From: Scandinavium goeteborgense
GTDB lineage: Bacteria; Pseudomonadota; Gammaproteobacteria; Enterobacterales; Enterobacteriaceae
DNA length: 64,000 nt
Direction of reading: 5' to 3'
Assembly: GCF_003935895.2 (NCBI RefSeq)
Contig: NZ_CP054058.1
Coordinates: 1,674,001 to 1,738,000, forward strand
Shown: in pieces, positions 45,870 through 54,465 of the stretch
Numbering within the stretch: the first letter of the stretch is position 1
Layout of the letters: each line of letters opens with the position of its first letter
Program-made: the position numbers and the translations under genes
The notes under the pieces: model-generated
What the model was told of the DNA's origin: nothing
Seen by the model: only the letters and a program-made list of their open reading frames with translations
Database searches by the model: none

Positions 45870-46964
45870 TCAGAATGCACCCGGGCGATAGCGTAATGAA
45901 CCGACAAGTTTGTCCCAGATAGATATCATTTGAGCCTCACTGTAAACTGTATCGTTATACTCACTGTTGAGCCTTATATTCATCCATGGTCTTTGAGGTG
46001 ATGCCGTCTCTTCATTTGCATAAAATATGAAGTCATAAATAGCTACTTTCTCATTTTTTCCTGTCATTTCATCAGTCATACTACGTTTACCACCAAAAAG
46101 CCATTCCTGTGCTGGTATGCCATCAGGGGATAGTTCTTTTTTACTGATTGTATATTTATAATGGGATAATTTTAGAGCTTCATTGATATCATCACTGCGC
46201 TTAAAAAGCGTGTCAGAGGAACCCAGTGTAGTATTATTGGTTTCAAGACCGAAAGTGAAATCATTACCTGCATATCTGAAAGTTAATTGTTCGCGATGAG
46301 GTGAACCGTCATCACGAACAAACCCATTAGGAATACAGAGACCTTTCCCAACAGGGACTTCTTCATCCTGGCGGCCACTGAGCCTTGATATCAGAGACTG
46401 CAATGCTGTCATTTTGGCGGGTTTTTCATTTGTTTGTGTTTCAGTAAAACCAGCGGCCAGATAGGTTTTTTTTCTCTCTGCATATTTTGCAGCGGACAGG
46501 TCTAAAATTTTAGTAGTGATAGCAAACGTTATCCCATCCACATATACATACGCTTCAAGCATTCTTGATAAATCGTCTTCATTCGAAATATTTCGGTCAA
46601 AAATAACACCGGTATTATTCGGCAACTGGATGACCTGCTTGATAAATGGGGCATTTTCGACTGTGTTGCCCGGAGAGGTCTCGGTAGCTCGAAGTTCTTT
46701 CTCTCTGCGTTGTATACGTTGCTCAAATGGAGGGCGGTACTGAGGTTTGCTTTCTATTTTAAAGTCATCAATAAAAACCATATCTTTGAGTTTATTGTTA
46801 AACGACTCCGGCACGTCAATAAGGTAGCGACCAACGCACTGAGGTTTTGTCCGGGAGAATAAAGCTTCTGTCATAACTGTATCCTTTTGAATGGGTGTTG
46901 CTGCCATCAGGGCGGAATTAAAAATAATAAAAGTGACCGCAATTACTACTCTTGTGGTATGCAT
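45870..46964 (-). CDS. Tli4-type immunity protein, copy B
   Basis: The ATG at 46964 gives MHTTRVVIAVTFIIFNSALM, a signal peptide, and 364 residues, the same length as copy A. A TTG at 46991 overlapping the lipase stop is an alternative. The N-terminal domain is identical to copy A. The C-terminal domain (QEWLFGGKRSMTDEM, ISIWDKLVGSLRYRPGAF) differs. As the copy next to the lipase it is the likely cognate immunity protein. Confidence 0.82.
   Translation of the reverse strand: MHTTRVVIAVTFIIFNSALMAATPIQKDTVMTEALFSRTKPQCVGRYLIDVPESFNNKLKDMVFIDDFKIESKPQYRPPFEQRIQRREKELRATETSPGNTVENAPFIKQVIQLPNNTGVIFDRNISNEDDLSRMLEAYVYVDGITFAITTKILDLSAAKYAERKKTYLAAGFTETQTNEKPAKMTALQSLISRLSGRQDEEVPVGKGLCIPNGFVRDDGSPHREQLTFRYAGNDFTFGLETNNTTLGSSDTLFKRSDDINEALKLSHYKYTISKKELSPDGIPAQEWLFGGKRSMTDEMTGKNEKVAIYDFIFYANEETASPQRPWMNIRLNSEYNDTVYSEAQMISIWDKLVGSLRYRPGAF
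46316..46861 (-). repeat. Near-identical 546-bp block, copy B (partner 45124-45669)
   Basis: Second copy of the block that encodes the N-terminal Tli4 domain. Sharp edges and near identity suggest recent duplication or gene conversion. Confidence 0.9.
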
Positions 46965-46984
46965 ATATTTTTGCTGTATTATTG

Positions 46985-48652
46985 TTAGCAAGGCGACGAT
47001 ACCCCCTGAACCATTTTCACGATAGCACGCAACGTAAACCGGATAGCGGGGCGCCTCTCAATATCTTTAAAGCTGTCTACCTCATATGCGCCCTGGTGTT
47101 CGACCTTGGTGGCCAGTGAGCTCTTTAGCGCCGGGAGATGGCGGATAGTGTTCAGAGATTCTACGGGTACCGTTCCGTCTCCGGGCGTTTTTGAAGATAT
47201 GAGTGTATAGATGTCAGAGCGACTATAGGGAAGTTTGATTTCTCTGAAGTTGTTTTTGAGTTTTCTGTCACCTTCAGCCATGTTTTTAGGATAGGTCACG
47301 GAGGTTTTGTTCCATAATAGTGAACCATCTGAATCGATCTTATTCCCATAGAAAGCAAATGTATTCGGATGATAGCCCCCTTTATTAATCTCATTCATAA
47401 ATCTACGCACACTGGTGTCTACTAATTTGAAGTAGCTATCCCAATTACTTTCTACTGCCTTTTTGTCCTTATCAATAATATCCGCCTCATATAAACGCCA
47501 CCACAGCGATTTATTGAGGTATATCTCACCAAATGGGTCCTGATTCTGAGGAAGTCTGAGGTCACCGCCATTTGCGTCACCCCCTTTAATCGTTAGCCAG
47601 GAGGCACCGTTACAATATTTGCCTGATGGCAGAAGTTGTAGGGGCGCAGGTGCTCTCGCCAGGACAGGCATTAACTCTTCCGCAGATTTTCCCATAACCG
47701 CCCCAGCAGGCCCTTCCTGCGCGGCCCCTACTTTCATTCTTCGGTATGCTGCCGGCGAGCCCAGATCTGGAATCACTCCGTGCACAATTCCGAGAATTTT
47801 ATCCTCATAGCCCAGAACCTGCGAGACGTAGCGGGCAACCAGTCCACCCATCGAGTGAGTAACCAGGATCACTTTTTCAATAGCAAGCCCATGTCCGTGT
47901 TTGCAACGATAGAGTTCCAGTACCTTATCGATATATATTCCCAGCAGTGACGCCGATGTTTTATTATCCTGCAACCAGTTGTACCCAAAGACATGGAGCG
48001 GGAAAAGAAATTGTCTGAAGTGCTTCAATTCGTCGGCCGTCATTGGGGATTCATTTTCATCTTCAGTTCCCAGAATAGCCTCGGTGAGGTGACTTAATAC
48101 GCCGCCGACAGGCTCTGGTATTTCTACATTTCCCTGTAGACTGCTGACCGTTTTGACTGCTTTTTGCCAGTCATCAAGTAGCGCGCCTTGAAAGACGCTA
48201 AGAAATTTCCCGTAACTGAAGTGCAGTACCTCACCCCAACCTCGAGATTTACGGGTAGGAAGCAAGTGTCCATCATCTGTGATGGGAGAGATAATGTCGT
48301 CGCTAATTTTTCCTCGATTATCGACTTTTGTAGTGTCGGGATCTAATAATTTTCGCCGTTCATTGCCAGTTTTAGACGCCCATTCTATGAACACTGAAAT
48401 ATCATTATCCCCACGCCATATCGTTTCTTCAATCGAACTTTTAGAAGAACTCAAATTCGTCCCCATTACCCCGGGTAGAAAAATCACTGGTATCACTTTT
48501 GTGGGAGGAAGAATAAGCATTGCCTTGGCATTTTTTGAAACATGCTGTGTCTGGATACCTTCCCAGCTGCATTTACCTTGTTCGTTCCATTCTGGTTTAT
48601 GCCAGGTGACGGACTGACTATCTGCATTGTCCGTATTATTTTCTTCTGCCAT
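46985..48652 (-). CDS. Type VI lipase effector, Tle4-like phospholipase
   Basis: The start MAEENNTDNADSQ at 48652, with AAGGAA upstream, gives 555 residues; a longer frame reads as a hydrophobic leader but lacks support. The alpha/beta-hydrolase features are the oxyanion strand PVIFLPGVMGTNL, the nucleophile elbow VTHSMGGLVARYV (Ser in HSMGG), the acid in TPGDGTVPVESL and His in KVEHQGAYE. There is no signal peptide, as expected for an effector delivered by a type VI system. It would attack phospholipids of target cells. No vgrG, paar or T6SS core gene is in the window, so delivery must rely on a cluster elsewhere. Followed by its immunity genes. Confidence 0.82.
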   Translation of the reverse strand: MAEENNTDNADSQSVTWHKPEWNEQGKCSWEGIQTQHVSKNAKAMLILPPTKVIPVIFLPGVMGTNLSSSKSSIEETIWRGDNDISVFIEWASKTGNERRKLLDPDTTKVDNRGKISDDIISPITDDGHLLPTRKSRGWGEVLHFSYGKFLSVFQGALLDDWQKAVKTVSSLQGNVEIPEPVGGVLSHLTEAILGTEDENESPMTADELKHFRQFLFPLHVFGYNWLQDNKTSASLLGIYIDKVLELYRCKHGHGLAIEKVILVTHSMGGLVARYVSQVLGYEDKILGIVHGVIPDLGSPAAYRRMKVGAAQEGPAGAVMGKSAEELMPVLARAPAPLQLLPSGKYCNGASWLTIKGGDANGGDLRLPQNQDPFGEIYLNKSLWWRLYEADIIDKDKKAVESNWDSYFKLVDTSVRRFMNEINKGGYHPNTFAFYGNKIDSDGSLLWNKTSVTYPKNMAEGDRKLKNNFREIKLPYSRSDIYTLISSKTPGDGTVPVESLNTIRHLPALKSSLATKVEHQGAYEVDSFKDIERRPAIRFTLRAIVKMVQGVSSPC

Positions 48653-49148
48653 CACATGATTCCTTGTAGATGTGAAATACAGAAGACTACAGTGAAATCC
48701 TGATAAAAAAAGTGCCAATGATGGATTTGATGACAATATTTTTTCGACTGATAATTCAAATTAATCTATTTAGTTAATTAATAAATGCAGTGAATTATTC
48801 GGTGCAAAATTTTCCGTTGCGATATTGCAGCATGGCGTAATTATTTAATCACGCTTAACTACTGGTTAGTCACGCTAATATATCCCCGTTAACGTTGTGT
48901 GATTTACATCACAATAGAGGGAATATATTGTTTGCATCGTGTCATTTCCCTCTGCCGTTATGCTTTTAATCTTATGATTTATAACGCGTAAAAACGTAAA
49001 TACGGCAAAAGACTTAATTTACCTCCCTAAGTTGGTTTAATGAAATCCCCTGAACTAGATTTCAGTTAAGGTTCCCGCAACGGTGACCTGTTAACCGTCT
49101 GACGCAAAACAAAAAAGCGCCAGGACTTCTGACTCTGGAGACGACCCG
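48653..49148. other. AT-rich divergent control region between lipase and pilus operon
   Basis: Almost 500 bases, strongly AT-rich, with no gene seen. A perfect CRP palindrome lies at 48898-48913. The start of the pilus operon has GGAG just before its ATG. No sigma-28 motif was found. Confidence 0.6.
48898..48913. promoter_or_regulatory. CRP site between lipase and pilus operon
   Basis: TGTGATTTACATCACA is an exact TGTGA-N6-TCACA palindrome. It lies 235 bases before the first pilin start codon and 246 bases from the lipase start codon, so either side may be controlled. Confidence 0.75.
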
Positions 49149-49718
49149 ATGAACAGAATACGTCTTCTTATTACCTCCGCCGGTTTGCTGGCGCTGGTGT
49201 CCTCAGGCGCCCAGGCTGTCACCAGTCTTGGCACAATTGGTGCAACCTTAACCCTGACCAACGGTTGTCTGATAAACGGCTCACCCAGCCAAAGCGGGAT
49301 CAACTTCGGTAGTCTCGATTTTGGTACGCATCCGGCGACCTTCGCCACGCTCACCACCCAGCTTTCGGGGGCCAGCGGCGGGAACAGCTTTACCGTACAG
49401 TGCACCACCGATACTTACACCGTTACCATCACCGGGAATGCCAACAGCACCGCGCCGGGAACAGTCGTCGGTACGCCAGGCACGCCGGGCCGCTATCTGA
49501 TCAGCACCACCAATGCTACGCAGGGGGTGGCATACAGCCTCTACAGCGATAGCGGTTACAACAACGTGATCACTAATAACACCGCGTTGCCGATAGCCTC
49601 CACCACCGGGGGCGTGGACAGTTACACCCTGTACGGACGTATTCAGGGCGGCGGCAACAGCGTGACCGTCGTGCCGGGAACTTACACCGACACGATTAAC
49701 GTCAGCGTCAATTACTAA
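49149..49718 (+). CDS. Archaic (Csu-type) pilus major subunit, spore coat U domain
   Basis: The 189-residue secreted pilin has a signal peptide ending in SSGAQA. The spore coat U fold is shown by LTNGCLINGSPSQSGINFGS, the second Cys in SFTVQCTTDTYTVTI and the C-terminal strand GTYTDTINVSVNY, which is completed by donor strand exchange. First gene of a five-gene chaperone-usher operon of the archaic (sigma) clade. Likely CsuA/B counterpart. Confidence 0.87.
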   Translation: MNRIRLLITSAGLLALVSSGAQAVTSLGTIGATLTLTNGCLINGSPSQSGINFGSLDFGTHPATFATLTTQLSGASGGNSFTVQCTTDTYTVTITGNANSTAPGTVVGTPGTPGRYLISTTNATQGVAYSLYSDSGYNNVITNNTALPIASTTGGVDSYTLYGRIQGGGNSVTVVPGTYTDTINVSVNY

Positions 49719-49726
49719 ACCCGCGA

Positions 49727-50278
49727 ATGACATGGGGTGCGTCAGGCTTCCTGCGGGAAGTCCGGGAACGGCTACGCCTTTTGGGACTGGTTGCGCTGCT
49801 GAGTATGGGCTTTCCGGTGCAGGCGCTGACGGTCTCCACCCAGTCATTCAAGGTTAACGCCACCATCACGCCGGGCTGTTCTGTGGCCACGGGCACCGGC
49901 GGGGCGATGGGTTCGCTGAATTTTGGTAGCTACAGCGGGGTGAAGTCTGGCCAGGTCAGCACCCAGTTTGTGCCGAACGCCTCGTTCACGCTGGCCTGTA
50001 CGCCGGGCGTCGCGCTGAGCATGAGCATTAACGGCGGGCAGAATTACACCACGGTGCGCAATATGCAGCGTTCCGGCGGCACCGAACGGGTGCCTTACCG
50101 GCTTTACACCAGCAGTAGCCTGGCGGCCAACAGTGAAATTGGGGTCAATCAGAATGTCTCCGTGGCCTACACCAACGGCGACAGTATCGCGCTCACCCTT
50201 TATGGCGCCGCGCAGTTGACCGGCTTTAGCCCGGCAGGAAATTACACTGACCAACTCACCGTGACATTGTCATGGTAA
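49727..50278 (+). CDS. Archaic pilus minor subunit, spore coat U domain
   Basis: This 183-residue pilin has an N-terminal hydrophobic signal (LRLLGLVALLSMGFPVQA) preceded by a basic stretch. The motifs TPGCSVATGTGG, LNFGSYSGVKSGQV and the terminal NYTDQLTVTLSW belong to the spore coat U family. It lies eight bases after the first pilin and should be a minor or adaptor subunit. Confidence 0.85.
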   Translation: MTWGASGFLREVRERLRLLGLVALLSMGFPVQALTVSTQSFKVNATITPGCSVATGTGGAMGSLNFGSYSGVKSGQVSTQFVPNASFTLACTPGVALSMSINGGQNYTTVRNMQRSGGTERVPYRLYTSSSLAANSEIGVNQNVSVAYTNGDSIALTLYGAAQLTGFSPAGNYTDQLTVTLSW

Positions 50279-50294
50279 TACAGGGAGAAACACC

Positions 50295-51062
50295 ATGAAT
50301 CAGAGCTGTCTGCCGCGTGCGTTGTCCGCGCTGGTTTGTCTGAGCGGACTCTTTCTGGCACCGACTGGCGCATATGCCGCTGGGACGGTGCTGATCTGGC
50401 CTATCGATCCTTTTCTGGCTGCGGATAAAAAAGCCACCGAACTGTGGATTGAAAATCAAGGGGCGAGCGCCACCACCATGCAGGTGCGCATTGTCCGCTG
50501 GCAGCAGGAGCGGGGGCATGAGCGCTATCAGCAGCAGCAGGATGTGGTGGCGAGTCCGCCGATTTTACGCATTGACCGCGGCGGGAAGCAGCTGATCCGC
50601 CTGATCAAACAGAGCCCGGTGCCGCAGGGAAAAGAGTTCGCCTACCGAATTATCATCGATGAAATTCCCCAGCCGGCGGCGGACACCAAACCGCAAATGG
50701 GCCTCAAGCTGCAAATGCGCTACTCGATCCCGCTGTTCGTTTACGGTCAGGGCGTGCCGGTGGAAGCCGAAGGGGACAATCATGTGCTGGTCGACGGCCG
50801 CAATCTGAGCTGGAGTAACACCACTCTCGATGGAAAACCGGCGATTGAAGTGCGCAACCGTGACCTGGTTCATGTGCGATTAAGTGACGTTTCACTGCGC
50901 CAGGGTGGCAGTGAACGGCAAATCGCGCCCGGCCTGCTGGGGTATGTCCTGCCCGGCGAAAGCCGAAGCTGGCCGCTGCCGCCGGGGGTGACGCGTCCGG
51001 ACCAGATTAGCGCGACCATCAATGCACAGGACGCGAAATGGCAGTCCGCACCGGGCAACTGA
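50295..51062 (+). CDS. Periplasmic pilus chaperone (CsuC-like)
   Basis: The 255-residue PapD-like chaperone has a signal peptide (ALSALVCLSGLFLAPTGAYA). Conserved are ELWIENQGASATTMQVRIV, PILRIDRGGKQLIRLIKQ (the basic anchor for pilin C-termini) and the C-terminal domain with GLLGYVLPGESRSWPLP. It folds pilins in the periplasm and delivers them to the usher. It overlaps the usher gene by 25 bases. Confidence 0.9.
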   Translation: MNQSCLPRALSALVCLSGLFLAPTGAYAAGTVLIWPIDPFLAADKKATELWIENQGASATTMQVRIVRWQQERGHERYQQQQDVVASPPILRIDRGGKQLIRLIKQSPVPQGKEFAYRIIIDEIPQPAADTKPQMGLKLQMRYSIPLFVYGQGVPVEAEGDNHVLVDGRNLSWSNTTLDGKPAIEVRNRDLVHVRLSDVSLRQGGSERQIAPGLLGYVLPGESRSWPLPPGVTRPDQISATINAQDAKWQSAPGN

Positions 51063-53425
51063 CGAAACTTGCCATGTGCATATTGCTAACCAGCTCAGGT
51101 CTTTGTCGGGCAGAATCGGGCGACGATCTGCTGCCTCCGCCGCCGGATGCACGCGAGATTAACCAGCAGTCGGTTTATCAGCTTGGGCTGATTATCAACC
51201 ACTACGATACTGAAACCGTGGTGCCCGTAACCCAGCGGGATAACCACTGGTTTATCGCCAGCGCCGACCTGCAACGCGCCGGGCTGCCGAAGGATAAACT
51301 GCCGGCGGGCGACGTCGACGTGTCAGCGCTGCGCGAGGTCAAAACGGAGTACGACGGCAACGGCCAGCGGCTGTTGCTCACCGTGCCGTCCGACTGGTTT
51401 GCCGCTAAAGAAGCCACCTTTCAGAGCGGGATCAAGCGCGCTATTCCGCTGGACGGCACAGGCGCGCTGCTCAATTACGATGTCTACACCAGCCAGACCC
51501 AGCATGGCGCGAGCCAGGCGGCCATCTGGCATGAGCTGCGTTTTTTCAGCGGCAAGAATAGCCTCTCTTCGACCGGTTACGTCCGGCAAAATATCAGCGG
51601 CGATAGCCAGCTCGCCGACGGCTATATGCGCTACGACACCACGTTAAGCTACACCGATGACGACAACGCTCTGGAGTGGGATTTAGGCGACACCATCAGC
51701 GACGCCCTGAGCTGGAGCAACAGCGTGCGCGTCGGTGGGGTGCGAATTGGGCGTGATTTTTCGTTGCGTCCTGACCTCGTCACCTGGCCGCTGCCGACCT
51801 TTACCGGCGATGCGGCGGTGCCGACGTCGGTAGACTTGTTCATTGATGGCTATCGCGCAGGCTCGACCCAGCTCCAGCCGGGACCGTTTACACTGACCAA
51901 CCTGCCGTACATCAACGGTGCGGGCAACGCGGTGCTGGTCACCACCGATGCGCTGGGCCGACAGGTCAGCACCACGCTGCCGTTTTACGTCGCCAGCGAA
52001 ATGCTCAAACCCGGACTCAGCGACGGCGCGGCGACCTTCGGTGCATTGCGGCGTAACTATGGCATCGAAAATTTTGACTACGGCCCGGCGGTGGGCAGCG
52101 GCACCTATCGCTACGGCGTGAATGATTATCTGACCCTGGAAGGCCACGCGGAAGGCGCGGAATCACTGGCGCTCGGCGGGGCAGGCGCGCTGGTGAAACT
52201 CGGCCAGTTTGGCATCGTCAACGGCAGTTACACTCACAGCCAGATGGACGGCGAAGGCGGGCAGCAGCTTAACTGGGGCTACCAGTACAGCACCGGCGCA
52301 TTCAGTTTCATTACCCAACATACCCATCGGGATAAAACCTTCGGCAACCTCGCCCTGTATGACACCCCGCGTCTGTACGACGACGATCATAATCCGATTG
52401 CCAGCCTCAGCCAGCGCAGCGACCAGTATTCACTGTCGCTGAATATGGGCAATTACGGCAACATCGGCGCGGCGTGGATCGGCGTTCAGAGCTTTGACAG
52501 CCAAAAAACCGAGCTGCTGAATCTCTCCTGGAGCCGCAACCTGTGGGGCAGCAGTAGCATTTATCTGGCGGCCAGTCGCGACCAGCAGCGCGGCGACTGG
52601 ACGCTGGCGATGTCGCTGCAAATCCCGCTTGGCGACAGGGACAGCGTGGCGGTCAGCACTGAAAATACGCCGGATTACGGCAATACCCAACGGGTGAGCT
52701 ACAACCACACCATGCCGTCCGACGGCGGCTTTAGCTGGAATCTGGCCTGGGCGCAGCAGTCTCAGTCGAGCAACTATCAGCAGGCGACGCTGGGCTGGCG
52801 CAACAACAATATCGAACTGCAGGGCGGCGGCTACGGAGAAGAAGACGAAATGACCTGGTGGGGCGAAGCGATGGGATCGCTGGTGCTAATGGACGGGCAG
52901 ATGTTCGCTGCCAATAAAATCAACGATGCGTTTGTGGTGGTCAGCACCGATGGACAGCCGTCGGTGCCAGTGAACTACGAGCATCAGCCGGTGGGTGAAA
53001 CCAACGACAAAGGTTATCTGTTGATAAGCGGCGTTTCGGCCTGGTATCCCGCCAACTACAGCATTAACGCCCTGAATCTGCCTGCGGATACCCAACTCAA
53101 ACAGACGGAAAGACGCATTGCGTTACGCCGTAACAGCGGATATCTGCTTGAATTTCCAATGGAAGAAGAGCGCGTGGCGAGCGTCATCCTCCATGATGAG
53201 GCCGGAAAACCACTGCCTGTCGCCAGCATTGTTTCGCGTGCCGGAAAAGCGGACGCGCCGGTGGGCTACGACGGCATCGCCTGGCTTGAAAGCCTGAATG
53301 ACAACAACCCGCTGACCGTCACCACGCCGGACGGCAAACGCTGCGCGGTCAATTTCGTGACGCAGCCCAACCCAGACCACAAACTGCTGACCTACGGGCC
53401 GCTCATCTGCCGGGAGACGAAATAA
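51038..53425 (+). CDS. Outer-membrane pilus usher (CsuD-like)
   Basis: The 795-residue usher is a 24-strand barrel with plug. A signal peptide ending near GLCRA precedes the N-terminal chaperone-binding domain. The barrel motif SVDLFIDGYRAGSTQLQPGPFTLTNLP and the C-terminal domains (GYDGIAWLESLNDNNPLTV) fit archaic ushers. It secretes and assembles the subunits. Its stop overlaps the tip gene start by one base. Confidence 0.92.
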   Translation: MAVRTGQLTKLAMCILLTSSGLCRAESGDDLLPPPPDAREINQQSVYQLGLIINHYDTETVVPVTQRDNHWFIASADLQRAGLPKDKLPAGDVDVSALREVKTEYDGNGQRLLLTVPSDWFAAKEATFQSGIKRAIPLDGTGALLNYDVYTSQTQHGASQAAIWHELRFFSGKNSLSSTGYVRQNISGDSQLADGYMRYDTTLSYTDDDNALEWDLGDTISDALSWSNSVRVGGVRIGRDFSLRPDLVTWPLPTFTGDAAVPTSVDLFIDGYRAGSTQLQPGPFTLTNLPYINGAGNAVLVTTDALGRQVSTTLPFYVASEMLKPGLSDGAATFGALRRNYGIENFDYGPAVGSGTYRYGVNDYLTLEGHAEGAESLALGGAGALVKLGQFGIVNGSYTHSQMDGEGGQQLNWGYQYSTGAFSFITQHTHRDKTFGNLALYDTPRLYDDDHNPIASLSQRSDQYSLSLNMGNYGNIGAAWIGVQSFDSQKTELLNLSWSRNLWGSSSIYLAASRDQQRGDWTLAMSLQIPLGDRDSVAVSTENTPDYGNTQRVSYNHTMPSDGGFSWNLAWAQQSQSSNYQQATLGWRNNNIELQGGGYGEEDEMTWWGEAMGSLVLMDGQMFAANKINDAFVVVSTDGQPSVPVNYEHQPVGETNDKGYLLISGVSAWYPANYSINALNLPADTQLKQTERRIALRRNSGYLLEFPMEEERVASVILHDEAGKPLPVASIVSRAGKADAPVGYDGIAWLESLNDNNPLTVTTPDGKRCAVNFVTQPNPDHKLLTYGPLICRETK

Positions 53426-54387
53426 TGCGTCGCGCTTTAGGGTTGTTGGTCCTGCTCTGGTGGGTGAGTCTGCCAGGGCACGCGGCCTGTACGGTCAGCA
53501 TGGCGAATGCGTCATTTGGCAGCCTCTCGTCATTCACGGTCAAGAACACCGAACAGCAAACGTCGGCCAATTTGATCGTTAACTGCGACACGGTCCTGAA
53601 TCTGCTGACCAGCGATACGGTCTCCATGAACGTGGTCAGCGCCACCGCCACGTCGGGCACGCGCCCGGCGCTGAAAAACACCGCCGCCGCCGATGTGGTA
53701 CCAGTCAGGGTCTGCGGGACCTCTTCGTGCAGCAACACGACGGAAACGGCCATCGCACAAACCTATTCCTGGAGCGGGAATACGCTGCTCGGCCTGCTGA
53801 CCTCCAAAAGCTACACCTTGCCGATTTACTTCCGCACGGTGTCGGGGCAGAGCGTTCGCGCCGGGAGTTATCAGGTCAGCGTCAACCTGAGTATCAGCTA
53901 CAGCGTTTGCCCAACGGGGCTGCTGGGGATTTGTCTCGGCACGCCACAAACCGGCACCGTGGTGGTGACGACGCTGTTAAACATGACCGTCACCACCGAC
54001 TGCATCACTATCAGCGCGCCGGATGTGAACTTCGGCAGCGCGCCGCTGGTGAGTAATTTCCTGCCGGTGTCGCAATCCGTGGCCATCACCTGCACCAAAG
54101 GCAGCGTCTACACCGTGGGCATCAACAACGGCGCGAACGCGGGCAGCGGCACAGTACGAAAAATGGTCAGCGGTACCAATTCGATGAGCTACGACATCTA
54201 TAAAGGCAGCACCAGCAGCCGTTGGGGGCCGAGCGGTAGCGAACGCTGGGCGAGCAGCGCCGCCAGTTCTGTCAGCGCGGACGGAACGGTGAACACCTAC
54301 AACTACACCGCCAAAATGCTGAGCGGGCAGGCCACGCCGCCCGCCGGGAATTACACCGACACGCTGGTGGTGGATATCACCTTCTGA
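53425..54387 (+). CDS. Pilus tip adhesin with two spore coat U domains (CsuE-like)
   Basis: The 320-residue protein with a signal peptide (LGLLVLLWWVSLPGHA) has an N-terminal domain (CTVSMANASFGSLSSFTVKN) as tip adhesin and a C-terminal pilin domain (DCITISAPDVNFGSAPLV to TDTLVVDITF). CsuE tip adhesins bind abiotic surfaces by hydrophobic loops. Last gene of the operon. The tar promoter begins 21 bases after the stop. Confidence 0.88.
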   Translation: MRRALGLLVLLWWVSLPGHAACTVSMANASFGSLSSFTVKNTEQQTSANLIVNCDTVLNLLTSDTVSMNVVSATATSGTRPALKNTAAADVVPVRVCGTSSCSNTTETAIAQTYSWSGNTLLGLLTSKSYTLPIYFRTVSGQSVRAGSYQVSVNLSISYSVCPTGLLGICLGTPQTGTVVVTTLLNMTVTTDCITISAPDVNFGSAPLVSNFLPVSQSVAITCTKGSVYTVGINNGANAGSGTVRKMVSGTNSMSYDIYKGSTSSRWGPSGSERWASSAASSVSADGTVNTYNYTAKMLSGQATPPAGNYTDTLVVDITF

Positions 54388-54407
54388 TGGCGTCGCGTGA
54401 CTTAACG

Positions 54408-54434
54408 TAAAGTTCTGTGGATACGTGCCGATAA
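54408..54434 (+). promoter_or_regulatory. Sigma-28 promoter of tar-tap-cheRBYZ
   Basis: TAAAGTTC (54408-54415), 11 bases, GCCGATAA (54427-54434) matches the sigma-28 consensus at 15 of 16 positions. It lies between the last pilus gene and tar and keeps the second chemotaxis operon under FliA. Confidence 0.92.
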
Positions 54435-54465
54435 CACCGCTATCACGTTATTGAAAAGGTGTTGT

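Noticed and set aside
46985-48736. Longer lipase start at 48736 with a hydrophobic leader
   Set aside because: The start at 48652 has a good ribosome site, and T6SS lipase effectors normally lack signal peptides.
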